A stretch of DNA of 64,000 bases from Nocardioides aromaticivorans (lineage in GTDB: Bacteria > Actinomycetota > Actinomycetes > Propionibacteriales > Nocardioidaceae): contig NZ_JACBZM010000002.1 of assembly GCF_013408525.1 (NCBI RefSeq), forward strand, positions 1 to 64,000, read 5' to 3'. The notes under the pieces are model-generated. The model saw only the letters and a list, made by a program, of their open reading frames with translations, was not told the DNA's origin and searched no databases. The position numbers were made by a program, and so were the translations under genes. Shown piece after piece: positions 17,560-26,218 of the stretch; the stretch's first letter is position 1; each line of letters begins with the position of its first letter.

Positions 17560-17931
17560 TCACTCCTTGATGAGGTACGCGCTCGGAAGCGCAACATAAA
17601 GGACCCCGTCGACGAGTGCGACGGGATGGACGGCCACAGCCGTCGTGGCGGGCGGCGCGAGCGGCTCGCCGGTGCGCAAGTTGAACTTAGCGAGGTGGAG
17701 GGCGCATTCGACGAAACCGTCCGCGACCCACCCGTCCGCCAACGAGTAGGTCTCGTGGGTGCACGTATCGTCGATACAGAAGTACTCGCCCTCTGTTACA
17801 AACACCGAGACGGGCGGCAGCGTACCGACGCACAGACCTTCGTCCTCGGGCACGTCGTGGGCCGCACAGGCACGGCGCCATGTGCGGCCCTCGACGTTCG
17901 GCAGCTCCACTTCCACGTCGTTGTTGGTCAT
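17560..17931 (-). CDS. Rieske-type ferredoxin of an aromatic ring dioxygenase
   Basis: 123 residues from ATG 17931 (a TTG five codons earlier is possible). The [2Fe-2S] Rieske ligands are C57 and H59 (DTCTHE) and C76 and H79 (ECALHLAKF). It belongs to the dioxygenase encoded just upstream at 18014-19977, and carries electrons from the reductase to the oxygenase. This distinguishes the system from the two other dioxygenases in the window, whose ferredoxins are the [3Fe-4S] type. Confidence 0.9.
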   Translation of the reverse strand: MTNNDVEVELPNVEGRTWRRACAAHDVPEDEGLCVGTLPPVSVFVTEGEYFCIDDTCTHETYSLADGWVADGFVECALHLAKFNLRTGEPLAPPATTAVAVHPVALVDGVLYVALPSAYLIKE

Positions 17932-18013
17932 CGTGCCCGAAGCCAACTGCTGATACTTGACCGCGCGCAGCGGGCTATCTGCGTGTGATTCAACGTCACT
18001 GTGACTTCGCTTC

Positions 18014-18553
18014 TCAGAAGAAGATGCTCAGATTCCTAGACAGCAACACGTTGTTGTCTAGGATGACCTCGCGGCGGGCGATGAGCAGACCGTCCGTGGC
18101 AGTCCGGCGGAGGATGTCGCGCCGACATCCAGCGTGCAGGTCAACATCGGCTTCCATGCGGTTGCGATAGACGAGGAAGTGGGACCGGGCCCGGTAGTCT
18201 CCTACACCGGAATCGTCCGGCTCCACTTCGACGTTCGTAATGAGGCGCCTGGTGCGCGTCGGGGGATCCTCGGCCCACGCCTGCCCGGTCTCCAACCCCC
18301 GCACCCGCTTCTCGAGATTCGGTTTGTCGTCGTCGAAGTATCCGAAGTCGTCTTCACCGGAATACTCGAACTGCTGCTCCCGCCGAGACAGGTTATACCG
18401 GAGAGGCGCCCACAGGTGGGCATCGTCGGCCCACAATGTGAGCCACTCCGTGAAGAGCCTGTCGTCAAGGAGTCGCGCCTCCTTGTAGTAGAACTTCTCG
18501 ACCGCACGGGCGACGTCAATAACCTCTGTATTCGTATTCTCAAGAACGCTCAT
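18014..18553 (-). CDS. Aromatic ring-hydroxylating dioxygenase beta subunit
   Basis: 179 residues. The ATG at 18551-18553 shares one base with the stop of the alpha gene (TGATG). The family features are VEKFYYKEARLLDDRLFTEWLTLWADDAHLWAPLR at the start (LLDDR..EWL..), the PPTRTRRLITNVEV core, and a C-terminal RREVILDNNVLLSRNLSIFF with the usual aromatic end. It forms the structural half of an alpha3beta3 oxygenase with the protein at 18553-19977. Confidence 0.9.
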   Translation of the reverse strand: MSVLENTNTEVIDVARAVEKFYYKEARLLDDRLFTEWLTLWADDAHLWAPLRYNLSRREQQFEYSGEDDFGYFDDDKPNLEKRVRGLETGQAWAEDPPTRTRRLITNVEVEPDDSGVGDYRARSHFLVYRNRMEADVDLHAGCRRDILRRTATDGLLIARREVILDNNVLLSRNLSIFF

Positions 18554-19977
18554 CAGGATTCTCCCGCCTTCGCCATGTCGCTTCGGTCGATTACCTCGGC
18601 CGTACGCACCGGCACGGAGATGTCCTTCCAAGACTCCGCCGCCATGAACTCGCCCCAGCGTCGGTACAGACTGCGCTGGTTCTGCTCACTGTAGGTGCGA
18701 CTGACCTTGCCGGGCAGCGTCGGATGCGAGCGCTCGTGTCCCACTCCCATCTCGACATGCAACTTGGAGAGTCGGGTCACCACTCCCTCCTGACCCCCAG
18801 CACCTGAGCAGTAACTCCAGTTCTCGCCGTCGTCCTGTTCCCAAGTACCACCGGGGCTGAAGTGTCGGATGGCCTGCGTGCGCCAAGCATTCTTCACCTC
18901 CTGCGGAGCCTTCTTGTCGACGATGCACCACGACCAGGCCTCCATCTCGGTGGGACTCTTGGGCATCCAAACGCGCAGGACCGAGCTGTCGTGGAGGTAA
19001 GAGAAGTTGGGGAACACGTTGGCGTGCGTCCAGGACATCCCCTCTACGCGCTCCTTACCAAGGCGGTTGATGGACTCCTGGCGCGTCTCGTCGCGCCAGC
19101 GCAGGATCGCCTCGCTGCTCCCCGCCGAGAACGGCGCTCCGGTCGGCGAGTACATAACACCAACACCATGGCCTTCCGCTGGGTTGATCTCGAGCCCGTC
19201 GACATTCATGAAGGCGTCCGCCGCCTCGGGCGGGAACTCAGACAGCAGCACCGATATATGGCTGGAGATAGTGTGGTAGTTGTCTCCACTGAACTGCTCG
19301 GCGGCAAGCTTCCAGTTGCCCCGCATCTTCCACTTGTGGACACCGGAGATGACTTCGGTGCCGCCATCCACACGGTCAAGCAGGATGTCCAAGTAGTAGG
19401 TCATGTCGCCCAAGAAGTCGACAAGCGACGGCGCTTCGGGATCGAAGCAACCGAAAACCAGCCCTTTGTAGGACTGCACCTGTGGAACCCGCAGCAATCC
19501 CAACTTCGACTTGTCGATCTCGTTGTAGTAGGCGTATTCCTCGCTGGGCACGCTCACCAACGAGCCATCCGTGCTGTACGACCAACCGTGGTACGTGCAG
19601 GTGAAGGCCTTCGCGTTCCCCCAGTCGGCGCGGCAGACCTTCATCCCACGATGGCGACAAGAGTTGAGCACCGCGGTGATCGAGCCGTCGCGCTGTCGGG
19701 TCACCACGACGGCATCGGCGCCGATGTAGGTCGAGAAGAAGTCCCCGGCCTTGGCCAGCTGGCTTTCATGGCAGAGAAAGGACCATGATCGTGCAAAGAC
19801 GCGCTCAAGTTCAACCTTGTAGATCTCAGGGTCGAAAAACATGCGCCGGTCCAGCAGGCCACCCTCGCTCTCGGACAGTTCCTTGAGCTGAGACGACAGG
19901 GCGGGATTCACAGGTGGTGCCTGAGGTGTCTGCCCGTTCGGGCTCACCAGTTGACCACTGTCATTCACAGTCAGCAT
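18553..19977 (-). CDS. Aromatic ring-hydroxylating dioxygenase alpha subunit (biphenyl/dibenzofuran type)
   Basis: 474 residues from ATG 19977, chosen because GGAGG ends six bases before it; an ATG 12 bases upstream overlaps that site. Rieske ligands are C107 and H109 (SCRHRG) and C127 and H130 (CTYHGW). The mononuclear iron pair is H235 and H240, with bridging D232 (GDNYHTISSH). The gene order and the Rieske ferredoxin partner resemble bph or dfd systems that attack biphenyl or dibenzofuran. Substrate cannot be settled from sequence. An ISL3 element sits about 240 bases upstream of the start, between this operon and whatever controlled it. A matching regulator is not visible nearby. Confidence 0.9.
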   Translation of the reverse strand: MLTVNDSGQLVSPNGQTPQAPPVNPALSSQLKELSESEGGLLDRRMFFDPEIYKVELERVFARSWSFLCHESQLAKAGDFFSTYIGADAVVVTRQRDGSITAVLNSCRHRGMKVCRADWGNAKAFTCTYHGWSYSTDGSLVSVPSEEYAYYNEIDKSKLGLLRVPQVQSYKGLVFGCFDPEAPSLVDFLGDMTYYLDILLDRVDGGTEVISGVHKWKMRGNWKLAAEQFSGDNYHTISSHISVLLSEFPPEAADAFMNVDGLEINPAEGHGVGVMYSPTGAPFSAGSSEAILRWRDETRQESINRLGKERVEGMSWTHANVFPNFSYLHDSSVLRVWMPKSPTEMEAWSWCIVDKKAPQEVKNAWRTQAIRHFSPGGTWEQDDGENWSYCSGAGGQEGVVTRLSKLHVEMGVGHERSHPTLPGKVSRTYSEQNQRSLYRRWGEFMAAESWKDISVPVRTAEVIDRSDMAKAGES

Positions 19978-20214
19978 TGTTGCCTCCATTCCTAGCTTCA
20001 GTTGCGACTTCGTTTGTCGGGGGGATTCGAACGCGCTGCATTTCTTGGGGTCAGCGCTGTAGAGGACTTCCCGGTTACCTGGTCGTCCTGTACACCACCG
20101 CCGAACTCCGTCCCGTCATCAAGTCCGTCTCACGGGTTCGAGGGCTGGTGCGGTGAGTGTTACATCACACCGCAGCCGTCGTGAAAATCCTCCCTCGGGT
20201 GAGGCCAAATATCC
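19978..20214. other. Upstream region of the dioxygenase operon
   Basis: No gene recognised. It must hold the operon promoter unless expression now starts in the neighbouring ISL3 element. A 6-bp inverted repeat GCGCTG / CAGCGC with a 13-base spacer lies at 20033-20057. Nothing else stands out. Confidence 0.4.
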
Positions 20215-20222
20215 CCCAAAAG
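20215..20222. repeat. Left target-site duplication of the ISL3 element (CCCAAAAG)
   Basis: CCCAAAAG at 20215-20222 is repeated exactly at 21647-21654. Eight bases is the normal ISL3-family duplication length. Confidence 0.85.
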
Positions 20223-21646
20223 GGCTCATCACAGATGACGGTGTAGCGGCTGAGGTAGGGGCGGTGGCCAGGTAGACGTCGAGGCCTCCCGATGATGGAA
20301 GTTCTGACGCTCGCCATCTGGAAGACCTCGACTTGTCTGACGCTACCTTCGCTTGCCCTGATCTGACCAAGTTTTGCCGGCTCGATGAGCTCGGCCTTGA
20401 GGTCACCGGCCAACGCCTCGACGCCCATCGTGCTGTCCTCGCCTGCCGGATCCTCGAACCGGATCAGTGGTGTCGTCGTTGCGGCTGCGAGGGCGTGCCG
20501 CGCGACACCGTGACCCGAGAACTTGCACACGAGCCGTTGGGCTGGCGGCCGACGACGTTGCTGGTCACGGTCCGTCGCTACCGTTGCACCGGTTGTCGAC
20601 ATGTGTGGCGCCAGGACACGACCAGAGCGGCCGAGCCGCGAGCGAAGCTGTCGCGTCGTGGGCTGCGGTGGGCGCTGGAAGCCATCGTGCGCCAGCACCT
20701 GACGGTGGCCCGGGTTGCCGAGGGTCTCGGGGTCGCGTGGAACACCGCGAATGACGCGGTCCTCGCCGAAGGCACGCGCGTGCTGATCGACGACCCTGCC
20801 CGACTCGAGGGCGTCACCGCGATCGGCGTGGACGAGCACGTGTGGAGGCACACCAGGCGTGGCGACAAATACGTCACCGTGATCATCGACCTCACTGGCA
20901 TCCGTGACGGCACCGGCCCAGCACGGCTGCTCGACATGGTCGAGGGCCGGTCCAAGCAGGCGTTCAAGACCTGGCTCGCCGGACGTGAGCAGTCTTGGCG
21001 CGACGCCGTAGAGGTGGTCGCGATGGACGGGTTCACCGGCTTCAAGACCGCCACTACCGAGGAACTCCCCGACGCGGTCGCGGTGATGGACCCGTTCCAC
21101 GTCGTGCGGCTGGCCGGCGACGCGCTGGACCGCTGCCGACGTCGGGTCCAACTAGCCATCCACGGAAACCGCGGCCGTAAGGACGACCCCCTCTACCGCG
21201 CGCGCCGGACCCTACACACCGGCGCAGACCTGCTCACCGACAAGCAGAAGGCGCGCCTGGAGACCCTGTTCGCGACCGATGATCATGCTGAAGTCGAGGT
21301 GACCTGGTGGATCTATCAGCGGATGGTCGCGGCCTACCGTCAACCTGACCGCGCCAAGGGCCGCGAGCTGATGTGCAAGCTGATCGAGTCGATCAGCCAC
21401 GGCGTCCCGGCCGCACTGAGCGAGCTCGTCACGCTAGGGCGGACCCTGAAGAAGCGAGCCGACGACGTGCTCGCCTACTTCGACCGGCCCGGCACATCCA
21501 ACGGCCCGACCGAAGCGATCAACGGCAGGCTCGAACACCTCCGCGGCTCAGCGCTCGGGTTCCGCAACCTCACCAACTACATCGCTAGATCGCTGCTCGA
21601 GTCCGGCGGTTTCAGACCTCGGCTACACCCTCAATTGTGAAGAGCC
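20223..21646 (+). mobile_element. Complete ISL3-family insertion sequence
   Basis: 1424 bp between two copies of CCCAAAAG. The terminal inverted repeats are GGCTCATCACAGATGA at the left end and GGCTCTTCACAATTGA (reverse complement, 21631-21646) at the right end, 13 of 16 identical. One uninterrupted transposase gene fills it. The exact duplication and intact ends indicate a recent insertion, in contrast to the decayed elements on both sides. Confidence 0.9.
20333..21640 (+). CDS. ISL3-family transposase
   Basis: 435 residues. The start is probably TTG 20333, since a stop codon lies upstream in frame and GGAAG precedes it. The N-terminal zinc-binding region has CRRCGCEG and RYRCTGCRHVW. The DDE catalytic core shows VTAIGVDEHVWR, EVVAMDGFTGFK and the final glutamate in SNGPTEAINGRLE. 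It ends six bases inside the element's right edge. Full length for the family, and it appears functional. Confidence 0.92.
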   Translation: MSDATFACPDLTKFCRLDELGLEVTGQRLDAHRAVLACRILEPDQWCRRCGCEGVPRDTVTRELAHEPLGWRPTTLLVTVRRYRCTGCRHVWRQDTTRAAEPRAKLSRRGLRWALEAIVRQHLTVARVAEGLGVAWNTANDAVLAEGTRVLIDDPARLEGVTAIGVDEHVWRHTRRGDKYVTVIIDLTGIRDGTGPARLLDMVEGRSKQAFKTWLAGREQSWRDAVEVVAMDGFTGFKTATTEELPDAVAVMDPFHVVRLAGDALDRCRRRVQLAIHGNRGRKDDPLYRARRTLHTGADLLTDKQKARLETLFATDDHAEVEVTWWIYQRMVAAYRQPDRAKGRELMCKLIESISHGVPAALSELVTLGRTLKKRADDVLAYFDRPGTSNGPTEAINGRLEHLRGSALGFRNLTNYIARSLLESGGFRPRLHPQL

Positions 21647-21654
21647 CCCAAAAG
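21647..21654. repeat. Right target-site duplication of the ISL3 element (CCCAAAAG)
   Basis: Exact copy of 20215-20222 directly outside the right inverted repeat. Confidence 0.85.
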
Positions 21655-21680
21655 GGGCTCTGTCCGGGTCAAGTCCGCTG

Positions 21681-21770
21681 GGTGGTGCCACCGCCATCCT
21701 CGACCGACTCCTGCACCACTGTGACGTCCCCCTCACCCTCGACCTCGCTCACCACCGAAGGACCCAGCCG
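21681..21770 (+). pseudogene. Possible C-terminal scrap of an IS21 helper (IstB-like) gene
   Basis: The plus strand reads GGATAILDRLLHHCDV, which resembles the C-terminal motif of IstB ATPases. The match is short and the flanks do not continue, so the call is tentative. Confidence 0.4.
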
Positions 21771-21789
21771 TGGCCGACATCCAGGCAAA

Positions 21790-22208
21790 GCGCTGCGGTC
21801 GGGAGCTCCGAGCAGGGCGGTCACTTCTGCTCGGCTGAGATTGGTGACCTGGGGCCGGTCGTAGCGTTTGGGCGGGATCGCGAGGACCCGGGCGATCGTC
21901 TCGGCATGTTCTGGATGACGCAACGCGGCAAAGGTGAACATGGAGTGGATCGCTGCGAGCCGACCGTTGCGTGTTCTGGTGCTGTTGCCGCGCTCACTCT
22001 CCAAGTGGTTGAGGAACTCCCCGACCAGAGGCGCGTCGAGATCAGCGATGTCGATGTTCGTCGGCGCGATGTTCGTGCGCGCCGTGGTGAAGGCGAGCAG
22101 CAGGCGCCAGGTATCGCGGTAGGCAGCGATCGTGTGTGCGCTGGCACCAAGTTGATGACTCAGCCGGTCGGTGAAGAAGGCCTGCAGCGTCGGCGCGAGG
22201 GCGGTCAT
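21790..22208 (-). pseudogene. Tyrosine recombinase, N-terminal fragment
   Basis: Minus strand from ATG 22208: MTALAPTLQAFFTDRLSHQL, then ASAHTIAAYRDTWRLLLAF and RNGRLAAIHSMFTFAALRHP, ending at about LLGAPDRS. This is the SAM-like core-binding domain of a phage-type integrase, similar to recombinases that occur in groups of three. The catalytic Arg-His-Arg-Tyr half is missing. The start lies inside a broken IS3 OrfB. Confidence 0.7.
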
Positions 22209-22211
22209 CCC

Positions 22212-22590
22212 CGAACCGGTCACGGTGCTGGTCGATGTAGTCGACCAGCACCGCGGTGGGCACCTCTACTTGATCTTGCGGTCGAGCTCCGCGGCCGCGA
22301 AAAGCCGCGGACGTTTTCAGGATCTCGTTGGCCCGACGCAGTTCCCGCACCTCACGCTCGAGCTCGGCCAGCCGCTGGGCGTCATCGCTCGTGGTGCCTG
22401 GCCGGACCCCGCCGTCGACCTCGGCTTGACGGACCCAGTTCCGCAGCGCCTCGGGGTGGACCCCGAGCTGATCGGCGACCCGCTTGATCGCTCCACGCGC
22501 GGACTCCGGATCCTTCCGGGCGTCCAATGCCATTCGCGTGGCCCGCTGCTGGAGCTCAACGCTGTACTTCCTCGGTGCTCCCTTGACTCT
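22212..22590 (-). pseudogene. IS3-family OrfA and start of OrfB, truncated
   Basis: Minus strand: VKGAPRKYSVELQQRATRMA, then an HTH (LGVHPEALRNWVRQAEVDGG) and zipper (AELEREVRELRRANEILKTS) of OrfA; no proper start codon remains. The OrfB beginning VPTAVLVDYIDQHRDRFG follows and is cut at about 22212, where the recombinase fragment begins. Confidence 0.7.
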
Positions 22591-22696
22591 GACTGATCAT
22601 TGGCGTGGTAACCGTGATCCTGCAGGTCAGGAGCACCCTCTTGCATCAGACCCGCCGCTACCGCGGCATCCGAGCGGTGGATTGTCAATGATCTTG

Positions 22697-23516
22697 TCAA
22701 GCCGTTCGGGGCATCGGTTCTCGCAACGGTGGGGTCAGTTCGAAGGGCCGGTTCTCGCGGAGCAGGGCCCACAGGACGTCGACGCGTCGCCGGGCCAGAG
22801 CGATGAGCGCTTGGACGTGCCCGAGGCCGGCACGACGGTGTGCTGGGCCTTGGCCGCGGCCAGGGCATCTGTTGCGATCTGGTCGGCGCTGCGGACCTTC
22901 CGCTTGACCAGCCACGTCCGCAGCCGCGACTGACCGGCACGGCGGATCGCCTGCGGCGTCTGGTAGCCGGTCAGCAGGGTCAATGCGCCGCGGCTATGGG
23001 CGTAGTCGAAGACCGCTCCAGCGCAGGGAAGTAGCCGCTGAGCACGTCGCGCAGCCGGTTGACCATGCGGACCCGGTCACCGACCAGGCCGGTGCGATGG
23101 GTCACCAGCAGCCGCAGCTCGGTCACCAACGAGGTGGCGACCTCCACCTCGGCAAGGTCGCCGCGGTGCCGCAGCGTCTCGGCCATGACATAGCCGTCGC
23201 GGGCGTCGGTCTTGGCTTCACCTCGGTAGGCGCTGGCCATCTGGTTCACGGTGCGGCCGGGGACGTATCTGACCCGCTGACCGTGCGCCGCCAACAGAGC
23301 AAGCAGGAGCCCCGACATGGTCCCGGTGACATCGACTCCCCAGACCACCTCCTCCGCGCGGGCAAGAACACCGCCGACCGCGTCGAGGATTGCGGCCTCG
23401 TCGTTGATCACCTTCGTCGACCAGACCGTGGTATCTGCCTCGTCGATAAAGCAGATCCAGTGGTGGCCATTGCCGACGTCGATGCCCGCCCACCCGAGCG
23501 GAACCTGTTCCTTCAT
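22697..23516 (-). pseudogene. IS110-family transposase with frameshifts and an internal deletion
   Basis: From ATG 23516: WAGIDVGNGHHWICFIDEAD, then YRGEAKTDARDGYVMAETLR, the DEDD N-terminal domain. A 1-base shift near 23010 moves the next part (TLLTGYQTPQAIRRAGQSRL) to another frame. A jump from KAQHTVVPAS straight to VQALIALARRRVDVLWALL shows that the central Transposase_20 domain is deleted. Confidence 0.8.
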
Positions 23517-23639
23517 CTACTCCTCCTTCGAGCGCACAAGGCATTGTCGTGGCCCGAAGGAACACCCCGCCGACAGATCCGTAAACAGCGACCAGGACGC
23601 GCATCTCAATCAGCAGTGAAGGCGTCCCAGGAGGAGCTG

Positions 23640-23965
23640 GGCGGCCAATCCATCGGAGCCATCAAGGGCGATCAAGCCCTCCCGGGCCACCCAAGAACTT
23701 ACGGATCCAGGCTGAGGAGGCGTCCAGCGGTGCGGTGCCGGTCCAGGAGGCGAACCGGTTGCGGTCGGCGAACCTGGCCACGTCACCGACGTCGGCAAGG
23801 ATCCGCGCGGCTACCACAGGATCGATGCCGTGGATGTCCATCAGGTGCGACCGTCGGGCCTGGACCATCGCCTTGAGCTCGGCGGTTCATCTTGGTCTCG
23901 ATCGCAATCAGGCCTTCGCTATCACCTTCGCCGACCGGATGCCGGCCGCGGAGGACCTCTAACAA
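23640..23965 (-). pseudogene. IS110-family transposase, central Transposase_20 fragment
   Basis: Minus strand in two frames: EGLIAIETKMNRR, then MVQARRSHLMDIHGIDPVVA and DVGDVARFADRNRFASWTGT, the helix-hairpin-helix region of IS110-type transposases, ending near FLGGPGGL. The DEDD part and the C-terminus are missing. It could complement the deletion in the neighbouring 22697-23516 copy, so both may come from one rearranged element. Confidence 0.7.
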
Positions 23966-24016
23966 TGGAAACGCTGCTTACACCGTTCTTCGGACAGACC
24001 CGCCGTGCACGCCTGC

Positions 24017-24769
24017 CTACATGGCAGTGTGGCCGCCATCGACGGCCAGAACCTGTCCGGTTATCCACGAGGACTCATCCGAGGCAAGGAACAGGGCGGC
24101 GGCGGCGATGTCATCGGGGGTTCCAGGTCGCTTAAGAGGTTGAACTCCAAGCATCATCTCAATGAAGGGGTCATTGGACAGGTCCGCCGTTTGCTTGGTG
24201 AATGGCACGAATCCCGGCGCGATCGCGTTGCAGCGGATTCCGTTCGCACCATAGTCGACGGCGATTGAGCGGGTGAGTCCAATGACTCCCGCTTTGGTGG
24301 CGGCATGCGGTCCATGTGTCGGGATGCCAACTATTCCAGAGGTGGACGCAGTATTGATGATAACTCCGGACCCGCGCCGTTTCATTTCGCGTAGGGCATA
24401 CTTGCAACCGTAGTAGACCTGCGTAAGTTCGAACAGGACCGTGAAGTCCCAGTCTTCGGTTGGCAGGTCAGCGATGGGTGCCATTCGGACAAGGCCAGCA
24501 TTGTTGTACATAACATCGATCTGATGATGGGCTTCGACGGTGTGCTGAATAAGTGCTGCGACCTCATCTTCAGACGTGACGTCAACCCTAAAAAATGAGG
24601 CATTCCCGCCCTCTGTGACGATTGTCTGGGCGACGAGGCGCCCCCCCTCCTCGTCGAAATCAGCGATGATGACGTTGGCGCCCTCGCGAGCGAAGAGTAA
24701 TGCCGCCGCCCTTCCTTGACCCGATGCTGCACCTGTAATGACGGCAACCTTGTCCGCGAGCCTATTCAT
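24017..24769 (-). CDS. Short-chain dehydrogenase/reductase with the catalytic Tyr replaced by His
   Basis: 250 residues. Classical SDR features are present: VAVITGAASGQGRAAALL, the NNAG motif (VMYNNAGLV), the catalytic Ser in NTASTSG, and the end TGQVLAVDGGHTAM. The active-site Tyr-x-x-x-Lys reads HAATK: the residue four before the Lys is His, from a CAT codon where TAT or TAC is expected. Activity is therefore doubtful or altered. It stands alone among IS remnants. A role in oxidising an alcohol such as 9-fluorenol would suit the window but is a guess. Confidence 0.85.
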   Translation of the reverse strand: MNRLADKVAVITGAASGQGRAAALLFAREGANVIIADFDEEGGRLVAQTIVTEGGNASFFRVDVTSEDEVAALIQHTVEAHHQIDVMYNNAGLVRMAPIADLPTEDWDFTVLFELTQVYYGCKYALREMKRRGSGVIINTASTSGIVGIPTHGPHAATKAGVIGLTRSIAVDYGANGIRCNAIAPGFVPFTKQTADLSNDPFIEMMLGVQPLKRPGTPDDIAAAALFLASDESSWITGQVLAVDGGHTAM

Positions 24770-25020
24770 CTCTATTTCCCTTACTTTGGCTAGTCCCTGT
24801 AGACAATCGACGCTTGCCGATCGGCCTCGGCGAGAAAATCAGTCAGTAACGGCCCTGACTCTCGCGGAGAACTGGGGCGAGAAGAAGAACCTACCTACGA
24901 TCCATCGCAGGCCACAATCGACAAATTTGAATAGCGTGTATTCAATCTCTTGAAGCGCAGAATCTCCGCGACCCTCTCGACAGCGACGACGAGCGCCACC
25001 TTTTTTCGGACGACTCGCCC
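24770..25020. promoter_or_regulatory. Upstream region of the SDR gene with a TTGAATA palindrome
   Basis: About 250 bases without a gene. At 24927-24945 there is a perfect inverted repeat TTGAATA-GCGTG-TATTCAA (7-bp arms, 5-base spacer), about 160 bases upstream of the SDR start. It looks like an operator for a dimeric repressor, but no regulator gene is adjacent any more. Confidence 0.4.
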
Positions 25021-25025
25021 AGCCC

Positions 25026-25095
25026 GGCTCGGCTCGGCTCGGCTCGGCTCGGCTCGGCTCGGCTCGGCTCGGCTCGGCTCGGCTCGGCTCGGCTC
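25026..25095. repeat. Pentanucleotide tandem repeat, 14 copies of GGCTC
   Basis: Fourteen perfect copies of GGCTC run from 25026 to 25095, followed by GGCTA. The array sits just outside the 3' end of the IS1634-like transposase remnant (stop at 25120-25122). No other simple repeat of this length was noticed in the window. On the minus strand it would encode Ser-Arg-Ala-Glu-Pro repeats, but no credible gene contains it. Confidence 0.95.
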
Positions 25096-25119
25096 GGCTA
25101 GTGCGTACCTTCAGTTGAT

Positions 25120-26140
25120 CTAAGCCAGTGCGTCGCGCAGGTCGGCCGGCAGGGGGTCCGCGGCGGTGATGGTGTGCTGACCGACGCGGAGCGCGATCGT
25201 GCGGTAGCGGCGGGCGGTGCGCACGAACTTCTTGATGGACCAGCCGGTGCTTTCCCCGACGAGCCGGGTGACCGCGAGGGCGGCGAACACGACGTTGAGA
25301 TGGGCCTGGATCCACTCCGCCTGTGGTGGTAGATCGGGCGGGCTCGTGGGTCGTGCTTGGACATCCGGAACGACTTCTCGACGTGCCAGAGCTGGTGGTA
25401 GGCGCCGATCACGAACTCGGGTGTCGGGTCGGCCATGTTGGTGATGTAGGCCTTCAACCCCGCGATCGCACGGGTCTTGGCCTCCAGGTCGCGGTTGATG
25501 GTCTACTCGCCGCCGGTGAGTTGGACGAACCGGTTCCGCTTTACTGGCTCCTTGCCGGCGACCGCGCGTTGGGCCTTCGCGATCTGGGTGTCGATGCCGT
25601 GGAGCGACCGCCGGGCGGAGTCGGCCTTGTAGCGGTAGTAGGTGACCTTGTCTCGGCGCCCGGCCGCCTTCCTCGCCCCGGTCGCTGGCCAGGGGCGGCG
25701 AAGATGTGCCCGTCGGGGATCGGCCCGCCGGGATGGTCTCGGCGCCACTTCTTCACGTGGTAAGGCTCTTCGGGGATGCGGGCGCCGATGATATAGAACA
25801 GGCCGGCGTCCTCGATCGCCTCCCGGTTGGCCTCGGAGACCATCCCGGCATCCGCGACGATCGTGACGTCGCCCAACTGGTGGGCGGCCATGAACGAGGT
25901 GATGACCGGCAGCATCGTCTTGGTCTCGGCCTTGTTGCCCTCGAACGCCTCCATCATCAGCGGGAACCCGGTCGCATCAGTCAACAACCCGACGGTGATC
26001 TGCGGTTCGAGGCGTCATTCCTTGGAGAAGCCGGGCTCACGGAACCCGTCACCCTCGTGGATCTCGAAATACAAGGTGGTGACGTCGTAGAGCACCAAGG
26101 ACGCTAGCCCCAACGCTGCGCGTTCCGCGCACGCGGCCGC
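25120..26140 (-). pseudogene. IS1634-like transposase, 5'-truncated with stop and frameshifts
   Basis: Minus-strand pieces in order: VLYDVTTLYFEIHEGDGF, then REPGFSKE followed by TGA where an Arg (CGA) is expected, then RLEPQITVGLLTDATGFPLM and VTIVADAGMVSEANREAIED. After further frameshifts come FVIGAYHQLWHVEKSFRMSK and the end LPADLRDALA-stop at 25120. The N-terminus is replaced by IS3 DNA at about 26140. The element is dead several times over. Confidence 0.75.
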
Positions 26141-26218
26141 CAGGTGCTGACGCCACGACGGCTGCCCGTAGCGGGGCAGACGCCGGCAAAGGCCCAGGAC
26201 CCGAACTGGGCGAGTTCA

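Noticed and set aside
25026..25095. Possible CRISPR-like array at the tandem repeat
   Set aside because: The repeats are 5 bases long and adjoining with no spacers, and no cas genes are present.
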